NCBI GenBank assembly: GCA_945919795.1
Contig: CAMEJJ010000009.1
Location: 1-64,000, forward strand
DNA length: 64,000 nt
Reading direction: 5' to 3'
From: an uncultured Lachnospiraceae bacterium
Lineage (GTDB): Bacteria; Bacillota; Clostridia; Lachnospirales; Lachnospiraceae
This document shows positions 26,507-35,577 of the stretch, piece after piece. Positions within the stretch are counted from its first letter, which is position 1, and each line of letters starts with the position of its first letter. The notes beneath the pieces were generated by a model that saw only the letters and a list, made by a program, of their open reading frames with translations, did no database searches and was not told where the DNA came from. The translations under genes and the position numbers were made by a program.

Positions 26507-27730
26507 ATGGAGAAAGTTATCTTAGCCTATTCAGGCGGACTTGACACAACTGCGGTTATTCCGTGGTTAAAAGAAACTTATGGTTATGAAGTAGTATGCT
26601 GCTGTATCGACTGTGGTCAGGGCGAAGAACTTGACGGTCTTGAAGAACGTGCAAAAATTTCAGGCGCTTCTAAACTTTATATCGAAGATGTCGTTGATGA
26701 TTTGTGCGAAAACTACATTATGCCCTGCGTTCAGGCCGGTGCGGTTTATGAACATAAATATCTGATGGGGACTGCTATGGCAAGACCCACTATTGCTGCA
26801 AAATTAGTTGAAATTGCCCGCAAAGAAAATGCAGTTGCAATCTGCCATGGTGCAACCGGTAAAGGAAATGACCAGATTCGTTTTGAGTTAGGTATTAAGG
26901 CATTGGCTCCTGATATCAAAGTTATCGCTCCCTGGCGTGATGATAGATGGCAGATGGATTCCCGTGAAGCAGAAATTGAATACTGCAAAGCACACGGCAT
27001 AGATCTTCCCTTCGGAACTGATCAGTCATACAGCCGTGACAGAAACATCTGGCACATCAGCCATGAAGGTTTGGAATTAGAGGATCCTTCTCTTGCTCCA
27101 AACTATGATCATATGTTAGTACTTGGTGTAACACCTGAAAAAGCACCCGATGAGGATGTTGAATTAACACTTTCTTTCGAAAAAGGTGTTCCGACTGCTT
27201 TAAATGGTAAAAAAATGAAAGTTGCCGATATCATCCGTGAACTTAACATCATCGGTGGTAAACATGGTATTGGTATTGTAGATATCGTAGAGAACCGTGT
27301 TGTTGGCATGAAGAGCCGCGGTGTATACGAAACCCCCGGCGGAACTATTTTAATGGAAGCTCATCAGCAGTTAGAAGAACTGGTACTCGACCGTGATACG
27401 ATTGCCCTTAAATTAGAGCTTGGCAGCAAACTTGCCAGCATTGTATATGAAGGAAAATGGTTTACACCTGTTCGTGAAGCAATCTCTGCATTTGTAGATG
27501 TAACACAGCAGTATGTAACCGGTGAAGTAAAGTTACGCCTTTACAAGGGTAATATCATTAAAAACGGTACTACTTCTCCTTATTCTCTTTACAGTGAATC
27601 CCTTGCATCCTTTACAACCGGTGATATGTATGATCACCATGATGCTGAAGGTTTCATCACATTATGGGGACTTCCGTTAAAGGTTCGTGCCATGAAAATG
27701 AATGAATTGAAGAAAGAAAATACAAAATAA
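26507..27730 (+). CDS. argG: argininosuccinate synthase
   Basis: 407 residues. N-terminal ATP pyrophosphatase loop LAYSGGLDTTAV, then GHGATGKGNDQIRFE-type citrulline/aspartate site (CHGATGKGND near 119), and SYSRDRNIWH near 180. It ligates citrulline and aspartate in arginine synthesis. AAGAGGATAAAAAA precedes the ATG. Codon use is the smooth, highly expressed style. argH is not adjacent. The 290-bp upstream region has an imperfect palindrome (CATAAT ... ATTATG near 26430) that might be an operator, but no certain ARG box. Confidence 0.97.
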   Translation: MEKVILAYSGGLDTTAVIPWLKETYGYEVVCCCIDCGQGEELDGLEERAKISGASKLYIEDVVDDLCENYIMPCVQAGAVYEHKYLMGTAMARPTIAAKLVEIARKENAVAICHGATGKGNDQIRFELGIKALAPDIKVIAPWRDDRWQMDSREAEIEYCKAHGIDLPFGTDQSYSRDRNIWHISHEGLELEDPSLAPNYDHMLVLGVTPEKAPDEDVELTLSFEKGVPTALNGKKMKVADIIRELNIIGGKHGIGIVDIVENRVVGMKSRGVYETPGGTILMEAHQQLEELVLDRDTIALKLELGSKLASIVYEGKWFTPVREAISAFVDVTQQYVTGEVKLRLYKGNIIKNGTTSPYSLYSESLASFTTGDMYDHHDAEGFITLWGLPLKVRAMKMNELKKENTK

Positions 27731-27755
27731 ATCTAGATCATAACTATATAACAAC

Positions 27756-27796
27756 AATATCCCATCCAATTTCTATTTAGAAAAGGATGGGGTATT
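27756..27796. terminator. bidirectional terminator between argG and the ORF6N gene
   Basis: AATATCCCATCC pairs with GGATGGGGTATT around a 17-base loop, with T-rich flanks on both strands. Confidence 0.8.
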
Positions 27797-27799
27797 TTG

Positions 27800-28783
27800 T
27801 TATGTAAGCACAAGTGATTGATGTTGCAAAACGATATTAACCACATCTTTATATATTTTCTTTTCTTTCGATTCTGTAATAGTTGTGATCTTCTTACCTG
27901 CATCTTTGGATGATGCTCCACAGTGATAAATCTTTTCATTTTTTGTACCATAATCAAGAATGATATATCTATCGTGAAAGATATTATTATTTTGAATAAA
28001 ACTGATATGGATATTAGGATATTCCATTACAAATTGATTGTATTCCGTTAATCTCAAATGATTTTGCTTGTTGTCCGAAAAAATAATAATGTCGATATTA
28101 GAACCAATATGCTTTAACATCAGTAATGTATTGAGAGAAATGTAATCGTCAATAATATAGATACTTTTCTTTGCTTTGCTATAGATTTTTTGATATGTAA
28201 CATTTGTCTCGCAAATCTCTCCATTCATAAATAAGTATTCATGAGTGTTTTCATTTGAAAATGCTTTGAAAATCATAGGTAAATCAGATTTCTTTAGCAT
28301 TTCAGATTCCAGTCTTGCAATGTTTGCTGTATTTGCATTTGTCTGTATGGACAATTTCAAGAAATCTTCTGTATCAATTAATACATTAGAAGATATATAA
28401 TCTTTCATATTCTTGAATAATCTTATGAGAGCTTTACTTTGCTTAGTAGCAAGTTCACCTTTCAAAACCGTCATAAGCATATATATGCCTTGTTCAGTAA
28501 AAGCGTATGGCAAATATTTAATATGTTGACCTCGCATATTACCGTTTTTATTTAAGGTAACATTTTGTGACCTTAAACATATTTCACATTCTTCTTTGGT
28601 TAATTGAAACATAAAATCAACATCAAATTTCACAATATTTCTTTTAATCTGCTGATTAAATGCTTTTGTTTCATACCCATAAATCTTTGGCAAATCCACA
28701 TCCAACATTACTTTCTGCCCTCTTATCTCATAGATAAGATTTTTCATCTGTTCTGCAGTAATAATTACATTTTCATCAATCAT
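27800..28783 (-). CDS. ORF6N-domain protein with PLD-like C-terminus
   Basis: 327 residues. Residues 8-95 are an ORF6N DNA-binding domain (MLDVDLPKIYGYETKAFNQQ), common in phage antirepressors and mobile regions. The C-terminal part has a strand pattern ending HDRYIILDYG and then YHCGASSKDAGKK, like the single phospholipase-D-type half-site seen in other ORF6N/KilA-N proteins. It stands alone and has low-GC codon use. Reasonable roles: remnant phage regulator or nucleic-acid-sensing defence protein; neither is shown. Confidence 0.8.
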   Translation of the reverse strand: MIDENVIITAEQMKNLIYEIRGQKVMLDVDLPKIYGYETKAFNQQIKRNIVKFDVDFMFQLTKEECEICLRSQNVTLNKNGNMRGQHIKYLPYAFTEQGIYMLMTVLKGELATKQSKALIRLFKNMKDYISSNVLIDTEDFLKLSIQTNANTANIARLESEMLKKSDLPMIFKAFSNENTHEYLFMNGEICETNVTYQKIYSKAKKSIYIIDDYISLNTLLMLKHIGSNIDIIIFSDNKQNHLRLTEYNQFVMEYPNIHISFIQNNNIFHDRYIILDYGTKNEKIYHCGASSKDAGKKITTITESKEKKIYKDVVNIVLQHQSLVLT

Positions 28784-28972
28784 CCTTTATCCTCCTTTTT
28801 TGAATGTAGTTAGACTCATAAATTATTTATTCCTTCACATTATTTTAAATTAAACCAAAGAAAATCGTTTCAAGAATACAAAAGAACATAGAACTGATAA
28901 GAGAAATTTCAAACCTCAATCGACAATTTGGTTTGTTTATAGAGTTGTGTAAATACTGGTTTGAATAGTTAT

Positions 28973-29004
28973 AACTAGGCTGAATGAATAAATTCAGCCT
29001 AGTT
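28973..29004. terminator. perfect 13-bp inverted repeat
   Basis: AACTAGGCTGAAT and ATTCAGCCTAGTT flank the six-base loop GAATAA. No long T-run follows on either strand, so it may be a weak terminator for the AAA+ gene or an RNA-stabilising hairpin. The rest of 28784-29038 shows nothing else. Confidence 0.55.
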
Positions 29005-29038
29005 GAAATATATATGAAAAGCCAATAGTATATAAAAA

Positions 29039-30526
29039 TTACACCAGTAATGCTTTAATCATATCTGCATCATACGTCACACAGGTCATCTTTTCTGCTT
29101 CAATCCGATACAAAGCATTGGCCGCAATATGCTCTGCCGCCTGCTCAATATCACGGATACCGGAAGTATCTTTAAATACATCCATAATCGCATCCAGTGC
29201 CTCATCGGTAATGATAATCTCTTCATCGCGTAATCCGATACGCTTTAAAACCTTGGGCATTGCAAATTTTGTAAAAATAACCCGCTTCTCATCCAACGTA
29301 TAATCAGGTAATTCAATAACCGCAAAACGAGACATCAAAGGTGCGCTAATGGCATTCCGGTCATTTGCCGTTGCAATCGGATACACACCGGTGGTCGGAA
29401 TATTACATTCAATATAATTGTCCGTAAAGCCCAAATTATCTAAAAGTGTCAACAGTACATCCGCCGGATTTCCATTTCCTTTTCCTGCCGATGCTTTATC
29501 CAACTCGTTGATAATAAACAAAAGATTGGAGCTTTCGGCATTGGCAAAAGCCTCCATGATCAGTCCGGGTTTTGCATTGGCATAAATTCTGGAACTTCCG
29601 GTAAGCTGCTCCGGATCATTGATGGAGCTCATCTCCAGCGTGGTCCATGACATTTTTAATATTTTTGCGACTGCATAAGCAATCTGAGACTTTCCGGTTC
29701 CTGCCGGTCCGATTAACAAAATGCCATATGCCGGCAAGGTATGGGTACGATTGATTTGAATAATGGTTTCAATAATACGCTGCTTTACCTGATCGAGTCC
29801 ATAAAGCTCTTCATCTAATATCCTTCTTGCTTCTACCGGGTCGATGGGTTGAAAATCCGTATTTTTCCACTGAATATTGAGCATAATGGAAAGCGCTCTC
29901 TGTGCGTGTCTTCTCTCTTCTGGTGTGACCTCTGTCGATTTGGCAACCGCCAGATTTCTCCTTGCCCACATACGAATATTGTCCGGTAGCGTACTTCCGG
30001 CACACATTAAATAATCGGTGATACTCTGAATACTGGTTAACTTCATATCATCGGAATCTTCCATCTCATCAATATCCACAACCGTATCAGAAGGAGAATC
30101 ACTCTGGAAAAGTCGCTCGATCATAAACTGTAAAAAACCATTTTCACCAGATAACTTGCTTCCACGCATCGCTACACCGGTTTCATGAATTTTATAGACG
30201 GCATATCCTGCCGGAGTATTTTTTCCTGACAAACGTACCATAATATGATTTTCGCCCAGCCATTTCATCAAATTTTCAAAACGGGCATCAATCTTTAATA
30301 TATCATGGGATGATTTTTCATCATCTTTTTCGTATAAAAATGCAGTTCCTTTCATCGGAGATGTAAACATTCCGCAAGAATGATGTACAAGCTTTGTATC
30401 TTTGTCTTCCAAAATCATAATCGGATGCTCTGCATCGGAAAACCTCTCATCCGTATAAACTAATTCATACGTTTTCTCCGCTTTTACCGCATCTTTTTTT
30501 TCCTGATTAAAATCAAAAACAGGCAT
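29039..30526 (-). CDS. Lon-like AAA+ ATPase without protease domain
   Basis: About 495 residues from the ATG at 30526, which has AGAGG seven bases upstream. The N-terminal 225 residues are of unknown fold. Then comes a Lon-type AAA+ module: LDEELYGLDQVKQRI, Walker A IGPAGTGKSQIA, a Walker B region FIINELDKA in which the usual Asp is Asn, and sensor region IATANDRNAISAP with MSRF. The Lon peptidase (Ser-Lys) domain is absent. It is likely a remodelling ATPase or an inactive sensor. The Asn change in Walker B could slow hydrolysis, although the adjacent Glu is kept. Confidence 0.8.
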   Translation of the reverse strand: MPVFDFNQEKKDAVKAEKTYELVYTDERFSDAEHPIMILEDKDTKLVHHSCGMFTSPMKGTAFLYEKDDEKSSHDILKIDARFENLMKWLGENHIMVRLSGKNTPAGYAVYKIHETGVAMRGSKLSGENGFLQFMIERLFQSDSPSDTVVDIDEMEDSDDMKLTSIQSITDYLMCAGSTLPDNIRMWARRNLAVAKSTEVTPEERRHAQRALSIMLNIQWKNTDFQPIDPVEARRILDEELYGLDQVKQRIIETIIQINRTHTLPAYGILLIGPAGTGKSQIAYAVAKILKMSWTTLEMSSINDPEQLTGSSRIYANAKPGLIMEAFANAESSNLLFIINELDKASAGKGNGNPADVLLTLLDNLGFTDNYIECNIPTTGVYPIATANDRNAISAPLMSRFAVIELPDYTLDEKRVIFTKFAMPKVLKRIGLRDEEIIITDEALDAIMDVFKDTSGIRDIEQAAEHIAANALYRIEAEKMTCVTYDADMIKALLV

Positions 30527-30620
30527 ATTATAACCTCTCATTCGTATTTAAATTTCCAAAGTCATTTTCCTATTCATTATAATAGAAGCACCATGCATAA
30601 TCAACGAGATTTTGTCACTC

Positions 30621-32414
30621 TTAGCAAATCTCTTTATCCAGCAAATCAACATATTCCTTAAATACCTTCAATGCACTTTCCACCGGTTCGCTGCTTGTCA
30701 TATCGACGTTGCAAAGTTTCAAAAGAGAAATGGGATCCATGCTTCCGCCACCACTTAAAAACTTTTTATAATCTTCTACCGCCGGTGCCCCTTCTTTTAA
30801 AATCCGATTGCTGATTGCAATGGCTGCGGAAAAACCGGTTGCATACTGATACACATAAAAAGGGGTATAGAAATGAGGAATTTTTGCCCACTCATAAGCA
30901 ATCTCCGGATCCGTAACCATATCCGGTCCAAAATATAATTCATTCAGTTTCTTATAAATATCACACAAATAGTCTGCCGTTAGCGTCTGCCTATTTTGCA
31001 CTGCCTCATGCGCTTTTAACTCAAACTCTGCAAACATGGTCTGTCGATACAATGTGCCTTTAAACTGATCCAGAAAATAATTGATCAGATACGCCCTCTC
31101 ATTATTATCTTCTGTTTTTTGCAACAAATAATGGATTAACAGAGCTTCATTACAGGTCGAAGCTACCTCTGCAACAAAAATCCGGTATCCGGCATACAGA
31201 TAAGGCTGATTTTTGTCTGAGTAATGTGAATGCAAAGCATGCCCCATTTCATGTGCAAGGGTAAAGACATGATTTAAGGTTCCCTGGTAATTCATCAATA
31301 CATACGGGTGCGTTCCATATGCGCCCCATGAATAAGCACCGGTGCGCTTTCCCGTATTTTCGTAGACATCAATCCAACGATTATCAAATCCCTCCTGCAA
31401 TAAGGCAAGATATTCTTCCCCTAACGGCGCAAGACCTTCCAATACCAATTGCTTTGCTTCTTCAAAAGAATAGGTTTTATCCACATTTTTTACCATCGGC
31501 ACATAAACATCGTACATATGCAGTTCTTCTACGTCCAGTACCTTTTTCCGTAAAGACACATAGTCATACATCGGCTGTAGGTTCGCATGTACAGCCTCGA
31601 TTAACCTATGATAAACACTTACCGGCACCTGTGTATCATCCAAAGAAGCGGCCAATGCACTTTCATAGCCTCTCTGCTTTTCAAAAAAGGCACATCCTCT
31701 GACCTTATTATCATACATGGCCGCAATGGTATTAATATGCTGTTCGTAAGTCTTATACATGGAAAAAAAAGCAGCTTTTCTCAAATTCCGGTTTTGACTT
31801 TCCATAAAAGAAATATAGTTACCCTGTGTTAATGTTGTCTTTTCTCCATCTTCTCCTGCAATGTCATCAAAACGGATATCCGCATTGTTAAACATAGAAA
31901 AAATATTTGCGGCACCCTTTGCGACTTCGTTAGCCGCGGCTAACATCTCTTCTCCGCGTTCATCCAGCGTATGCTCCTTCTGTCTTTGGATATCTTCTAT
32001 AAATTTGCGATATCCTTCCAGACCACTTTCTTTTTGATAATAGTCTGCCAGCATATCATCTGACAGTTCCAATATCTGGGGTGTCAAAAAAGAAGCCGCC
32101 TGTGACATGGCATTCATCTTTATTTCTGCCGCTCCCGCCATAGCCTGATAGGACGCATCCGCTGTATCCTGATGATAGGTCATATTGGCATATACATAAT
32201 ATTTTTCCAGTATCAGATTCGCTTTTTCATATAACGAAAGACAAGCTAATAAGACATCTGCTCCATTTTTCAAAGTTTTGTTATAGTGTTTTAGTTCTTC
32301 AATCAGTTCATCAATCTTTATTCCGTCTTTTTCCCACTCTGCTTTGCTTTCATATAAATCTTCCAATTTCCAGGTATTTTCTATCTTTTGTTCGCATCGT
32401 TTTAATACAGCCAT
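30621..32414 (-). CDS. pepF: oligoendopeptidase F
   Basis: 597 residues, M3 metallopeptidase. The zinc site is LAHEMGHALHSH near 385, with the third ligand in the helix FVAEVASTCNEALL about 25 residues on. The N-terminal region (WKLEDLYESKAEWE) and the C-terminal YQYATGFSAAIAI are typical of the PepF/M3B branch. It is a cytoplasmic enzyme that degrades short peptides of about 7-17 residues. Normal length, 18 bp downstream of the Tet-type GTPase gene, so probably co-transcribed. Confidence 0.95.
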   Translation of the reverse strand: MAVLKRCEQKIENTWKLEDLYESKAEWEKDGIKIDELIEELKHYNKTLKNGADVLLACLSLYEKANLILEKYYVYANMTYHQDTADASYQAMAGAAEIKMNAMSQAASFLTPQILELSDDMLADYYQKESGLEGYRKFIEDIQRQKEHTLDERGEEMLAAANEVAKGAANIFSMFNNADIRFDDIAGEDGEKTTLTQGNYISFMESQNRNLRKAAFFSMYKTYEQHINTIAAMYDNKVRGCAFFEKQRGYESALAASLDDTQVPVSVYHRLIEAVHANLQPMYDYVSLRKKVLDVEELHMYDVYVPMVKNVDKTYSFEEAKQLVLEGLAPLGEEYLALLQEGFDNRWIDVYENTGKRTGAYSWGAYGTHPYVLMNYQGTLNHVFTLAHEMGHALHSHYSDKNQPYLYAGYRIFVAEVASTCNEALLIHYLLQKTEDNNERAYLINYFLDQFKGTLYRQTMFAEFELKAHEAVQNRQTLTADYLCDIYKKLNELYFGPDMVTDPEIAYEWAKIPHFYTPFYVYQYATGFSAAIAISNRILKEGAPAVEDYKKFLSGGGSMDPISLLKLCNVDMTSSEPVESALKVFKEYVDLLDKEIC

Positions 32415-32432
32415 AATCTACTCCGTTTCTTA

Positions 32433-35117
32433 TTATTCTTCAATAATACTTCTCACTTTTTCTTTTACATCCGCCACTTCTAGTTCAAATTCCCTTGCAG
32501 AAACGCGCATGGCACCATGCCCTAATATGATCATCTGCTCTAATCCATCGGAGGTTGCAACTCTCACCCGGTGCTCCTGACCGATTTGTCTGGTAACTTT
32601 TTCAATATACATATCTGCCGTTTCAGCCTCTTTTGTATAAATCACATCAATATTGTGATATTTTGTTACCGCTCCCGGATTTCCTTTTACCTTATACGCA
32701 TCAAACACCAGAATCAGTCGGCATTTTGTAAATCCCTGATAATCACATAGAATATCCATCAATCTGCCTCTGGCCGCATCCAAGTTATCCTTTGCTAACT
32801 CTTTTAATTCATCCCATGCAAATATAATGTTATATCCGTCTACAAGCAGATAGTTTTCTACCGCTTTCTGTGTTTTCTTTTTATATTTCTTCTGAAATAC
32901 TTCACCACTTACATTTTTTCCGTCAGAAATGTATCTGGTATTACCATTCCCATATTCGCGCCTTTTTATCGGTCCGAACTCCCGTAGCATGATTTCTTCC
33001 AGTTCTTTGCCAAAGCCTTCTGAATCCGCTTTTTCCCTACGCCGTCTATCTGCATCTGCTTTTCTTAGCAGGCGCTCTTCTTCCGTTTCAAAATGGGTAT
33101 CATTTTGCAAAGCTTTACTTTGTACATGCATATAATCCCGGACCTGATTCCACGGAATATAGGTTCCGGCACCATGCTCACAAAAAACGGAACCGGTCGG
33201 ATTGAAGTGATCTTTTTCACTGTCATATCCTCTTTTTGCAATTACTTCCTCGGCGTTATGACAAGGACCATAACCTCCATTTGAAAGCTTTAACTGCCCG
33301 CGGCCTTTGGTATATGCATGCACCTCACTCATATAATCAAGCGCGGTCGAAACCGGCACCATGCCTTTTAGCAATGTCATACCATCTGATAATGTCTCGG
33401 GTGGCAGAAATGTTCCGCTCATCAATTGCATATCATTCATGGTACGCCCAATCTGTTCATTTGGCACCGTCAGTTCAAACGCATAATATGGTTCCAACAG
33501 AATACATTCTCCACTCTTTAATCCCTGACGCACCGCACGATACGTCGCCTGTCTGAAATCACCGCCTTCGGTGTGTTTGATATGCGCTTTTCCAGCAACC
33601 AGAGTGATTCGCATGTCCGTAATGACAGAGCCGGTCAAAACACCACGATGTTCCCGTTCTGCCAGATGTGTCAATACCAGTCTCTGCCAGTTTAAATCCA
33701 GTTCATCTTCGCTAACCTCTGTATCAAAAACCAGTCCACTTCCCTGTGACAGTGGCTCCAGCAATAAATGTACTTCGGCATAATGCCGCAAAGGCTCAAA
33801 ATGTCCGACACCTTCTACGGGTGCAGCAATGGTTTCTTTATATACGATGCTTCCGGTCCCAAAAGTCACATCTACATCAAAACGCTCTTTCATCAGGGAC
33901 TGTAATACCTCTAACTGAACCTTTCCCATAATCTGAATGTGGATTTCCTGATGCTCTTCATTCCACAAAACATGAAGCATCGGATCTTCTTCCTCAAGCT
34001 CTCTGACTTTCTTTAAAAGAACAAGTGAATCCATTCCTTGGGGTGGAATCATCTGGTAAGTCATAACCGGACTAAGAATTCCTTCTTTTGTCTGTGCTTC
34101 TATCCCGATTCCCTCACCCGGATAAGTCTTTAACGGACCCGTCACGGCACATATCATGCCAGCTTCCACCTTCTTTGCAAGGTCGAACTTTGCACCGGAA
34201 TATAAACGGATCTGATCTACTTTTTCATCCCCTAACATTCCTTTCACTTTCAGTTCGCCTCCGGTAACTTTTAAATAAGTCAAACGGTTTCCCTGATCAT
34301 CTCTTCCGATTTTATATACCTTTGCTCCAAATTCTTCCGGATAGGAAAGCTCACAAAACCATTGGTTTAAGCCTTCCATAAAGTCCTTCACACCGCTGTT
34401 TTTCAATGCCGATCCAAAATAAACCGGAAAGAGCTTTCGCTGTGCAATCATACCTCTTATGGTATCTTCGTCTACTTTCGCGCTCTCCAGATACTGCTCC
34501 ATTGCCTCTTCATCATTGGTCGCAATATCTTCCATCACAGCGTCCGGATTTGAAAAATCCATCACCCGGTTGTCTAATTTTGTTCTCAACTCAGAAAGAA
34601 TCATTTCGATACCGTCGGATAACTTAGCTGTTTTTGCAGTTTGCATAATCGGATTGTCTTCAGACTTCAACAAATCCGTTCCATCTTCATTTACCGTCTC
34701 CGTCATCCCGGCATCACAGAGCAAATCCAGTTTATTCACAAAAAGAAAAACTGGTACTTCATACTGCATGAGCAGTTTCCATAAAGTCTCTGTATGTGCC
34801 TGCACACCGTCTGTGGCACTGACAACCAAAATAGCATAATCCAGTACCTGTAATGCCCGTTCCGTTTCAGCCGAAAAATCCACATGTCCCGGCGTATCCA
34901 AAAGCGTCATATCCACATCCAAAAACTGCATCCTGGCAAGCTTTGAAAAAATGGTTATACCGCGCTTTTTCTCCAACTCAAAATTATCTAAAAACGCATC
35001 CTGATGGTCCACTCGTCCCATCTTTCGTATCATACCGCTGTTATATAGTAAAGCTTCCGATAAAGTTGTCTTTCCGGCATCCACATGAGCCAAAATTCCT
35101 ACAACTGTTTTTTTCAT
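32433..35117 (-). CDS. TetM-like ribosomal-protection GTPase fused to NYN (YacP/Rae1-like) domain
   Basis: 894 residues from the ATG at 35117, which has AGGAAG upstream; the longer frame to 35237 has no ribosome site. Residues 1-650 are an EF-G/TetM-type translational GTPase: G1 ILAHVDAGKTTL, G2 region KKRGITI, G3 DTPGHVDF, G4 VNKLDLL. A charged linker follows, and residues 740-890 form a NYN/PIN-like domain (LLVDGYNIIFAW, then LILVFDAYKV and TADMYIEK). In Bacillus the NYN protein Rae1 cleaves mRNA in the ribosome A site (family knowledge). The fusion suggests a factor that clears or cleaves in stalled ribosomes, possibly rather than drug resistance. Confidence 0.92.
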   Translation of the reverse strand: MKKTVVGILAHVDAGKTTLSEALLYNSGMIRKMGRVDHQDAFLDNFELEKKRGITIFSKLARMQFLDVDMTLLDTPGHVDFSAETERALQVLDYAILVVSATDGVQAHTETLWKLLMQYEVPVFLFVNKLDLLCDAGMTETVNEDGTDLLKSEDNPIMQTAKTAKLSDGIEMILSELRTKLDNRVMDFSNPDAVMEDIATNDEEAMEQYLESAKVDEDTIRGMIAQRKLFPVYFGSALKNSGVKDFMEGLNQWFCELSYPEEFGAKVYKIGRDDQGNRLTYLKVTGGELKVKGMLGDEKVDQIRLYSGAKFDLAKKVEAGMICAVTGPLKTYPGEGIGIEAQTKEGILSPVMTYQMIPPQGMDSLVLLKKVRELEEEDPMLHVLWNEEHQEIHIQIMGKVQLEVLQSLMKERFDVDVTFGTGSIVYKETIAAPVEGVGHFEPLRHYAEVHLLLEPLSQGSGLVFDTEVSEDELDLNWQRLVLTHLAEREHRGVLTGSVITDMRITLVAGKAHIKHTEGGDFRQATYRAVRQGLKSGECILLEPYYAFELTVPNEQIGRTMNDMQLMSGTFLPPETLSDGMTLLKGMVPVSTALDYMSEVHAYTKGRGQLKLSNGGYGPCHNAEEVIAKRGYDSEKDHFNPTGSVFCEHGAGTYIPWNQVRDYMHVQSKALQNDTHFETEEERLLRKADADRRRREKADSEGFGKELEEIMLREFGPIKRREYGNGNTRYISDGKNVSGEVFQKKYKKKTQKAVENYLLVDGYNIIFAWDELKELAKDNLDAARGRLMDILCDYQGFTKCRLILVFDAYKVKGNPGAVTKYHNIDVIYTKEAETADMYIEKVTRQIGQEHRVRVATSDGLEQMIILGHGAMRVSAREFELEVADVKEKVRSIIEE

Positions 35118-35396
35118 TGTTATCTTCCTGTTTCTTCTTGATATATTAATCACTTTATTGCGGTGGTAGTAATTATCCTGCAAACAAAAGTAAATTCGAA
35201 ATAACTCTTTCATTTGATATTGTAGCCGAATTTTCATAGCCGTGCAAATAAATCTGCCCGCTTTTCCAGCATCTTTTCTAACATCTTTTCAAATATCCAT
35301 GTTTCCCCCATCTACAGATATTATATAATATACCAATTATTCATGTCGTTCTTTCATATAACTCCAAAAACTATTGGTTTTTGTTCTATATAGACT

Positions 35397-35425
35397 TTGC
35401 GCATTATCCTCTCTTGTGCTATAAT
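35397..35425 (+). promoter_or_regulatory. promoter of the diguanylate cyclase locus
   Basis: TTGCGC at 35397 and TATAAT at 35420 with a 17-bp spacer. The rest of the 346-bp gap 35118-35463 holds the divergent region of the GTPase gene and no other gene. Confidence 0.75.
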
Positions 35426-35463
35426 GTGGTAAAGTGTTAAATCGTGTAGAAATGGGGAATATT

Positions 35464-35574
35464 ATGTATCAATGCAGATTGTCAATCAACTTAATCGGCT
35501 CTCTGGACACGCTAAAGGATGTGATTGCAAAGACGGAACCTTTAAGCGGTTTTTCACATGAGATTATTTGTTAA
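35464..35574 (+). pseudogene. separated N-terminus of the diguanylate cyclase, in-frame TAA
   Basis: ATG at 35464 with GGGGA upstream opens a 36-codon frame (MYQCRLSINLIGSL...) that stops at TAA 35572-35574. After one codon (GAT) the same frame continues with ATG at 35578 into the PAS-GGDEF protein. A single base change in the stop would restore one continuous protein of 415 residues. The strong start signals are on this upstream piece. Confidence 0.65.
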
Positions 35575-35577
35575 GAT

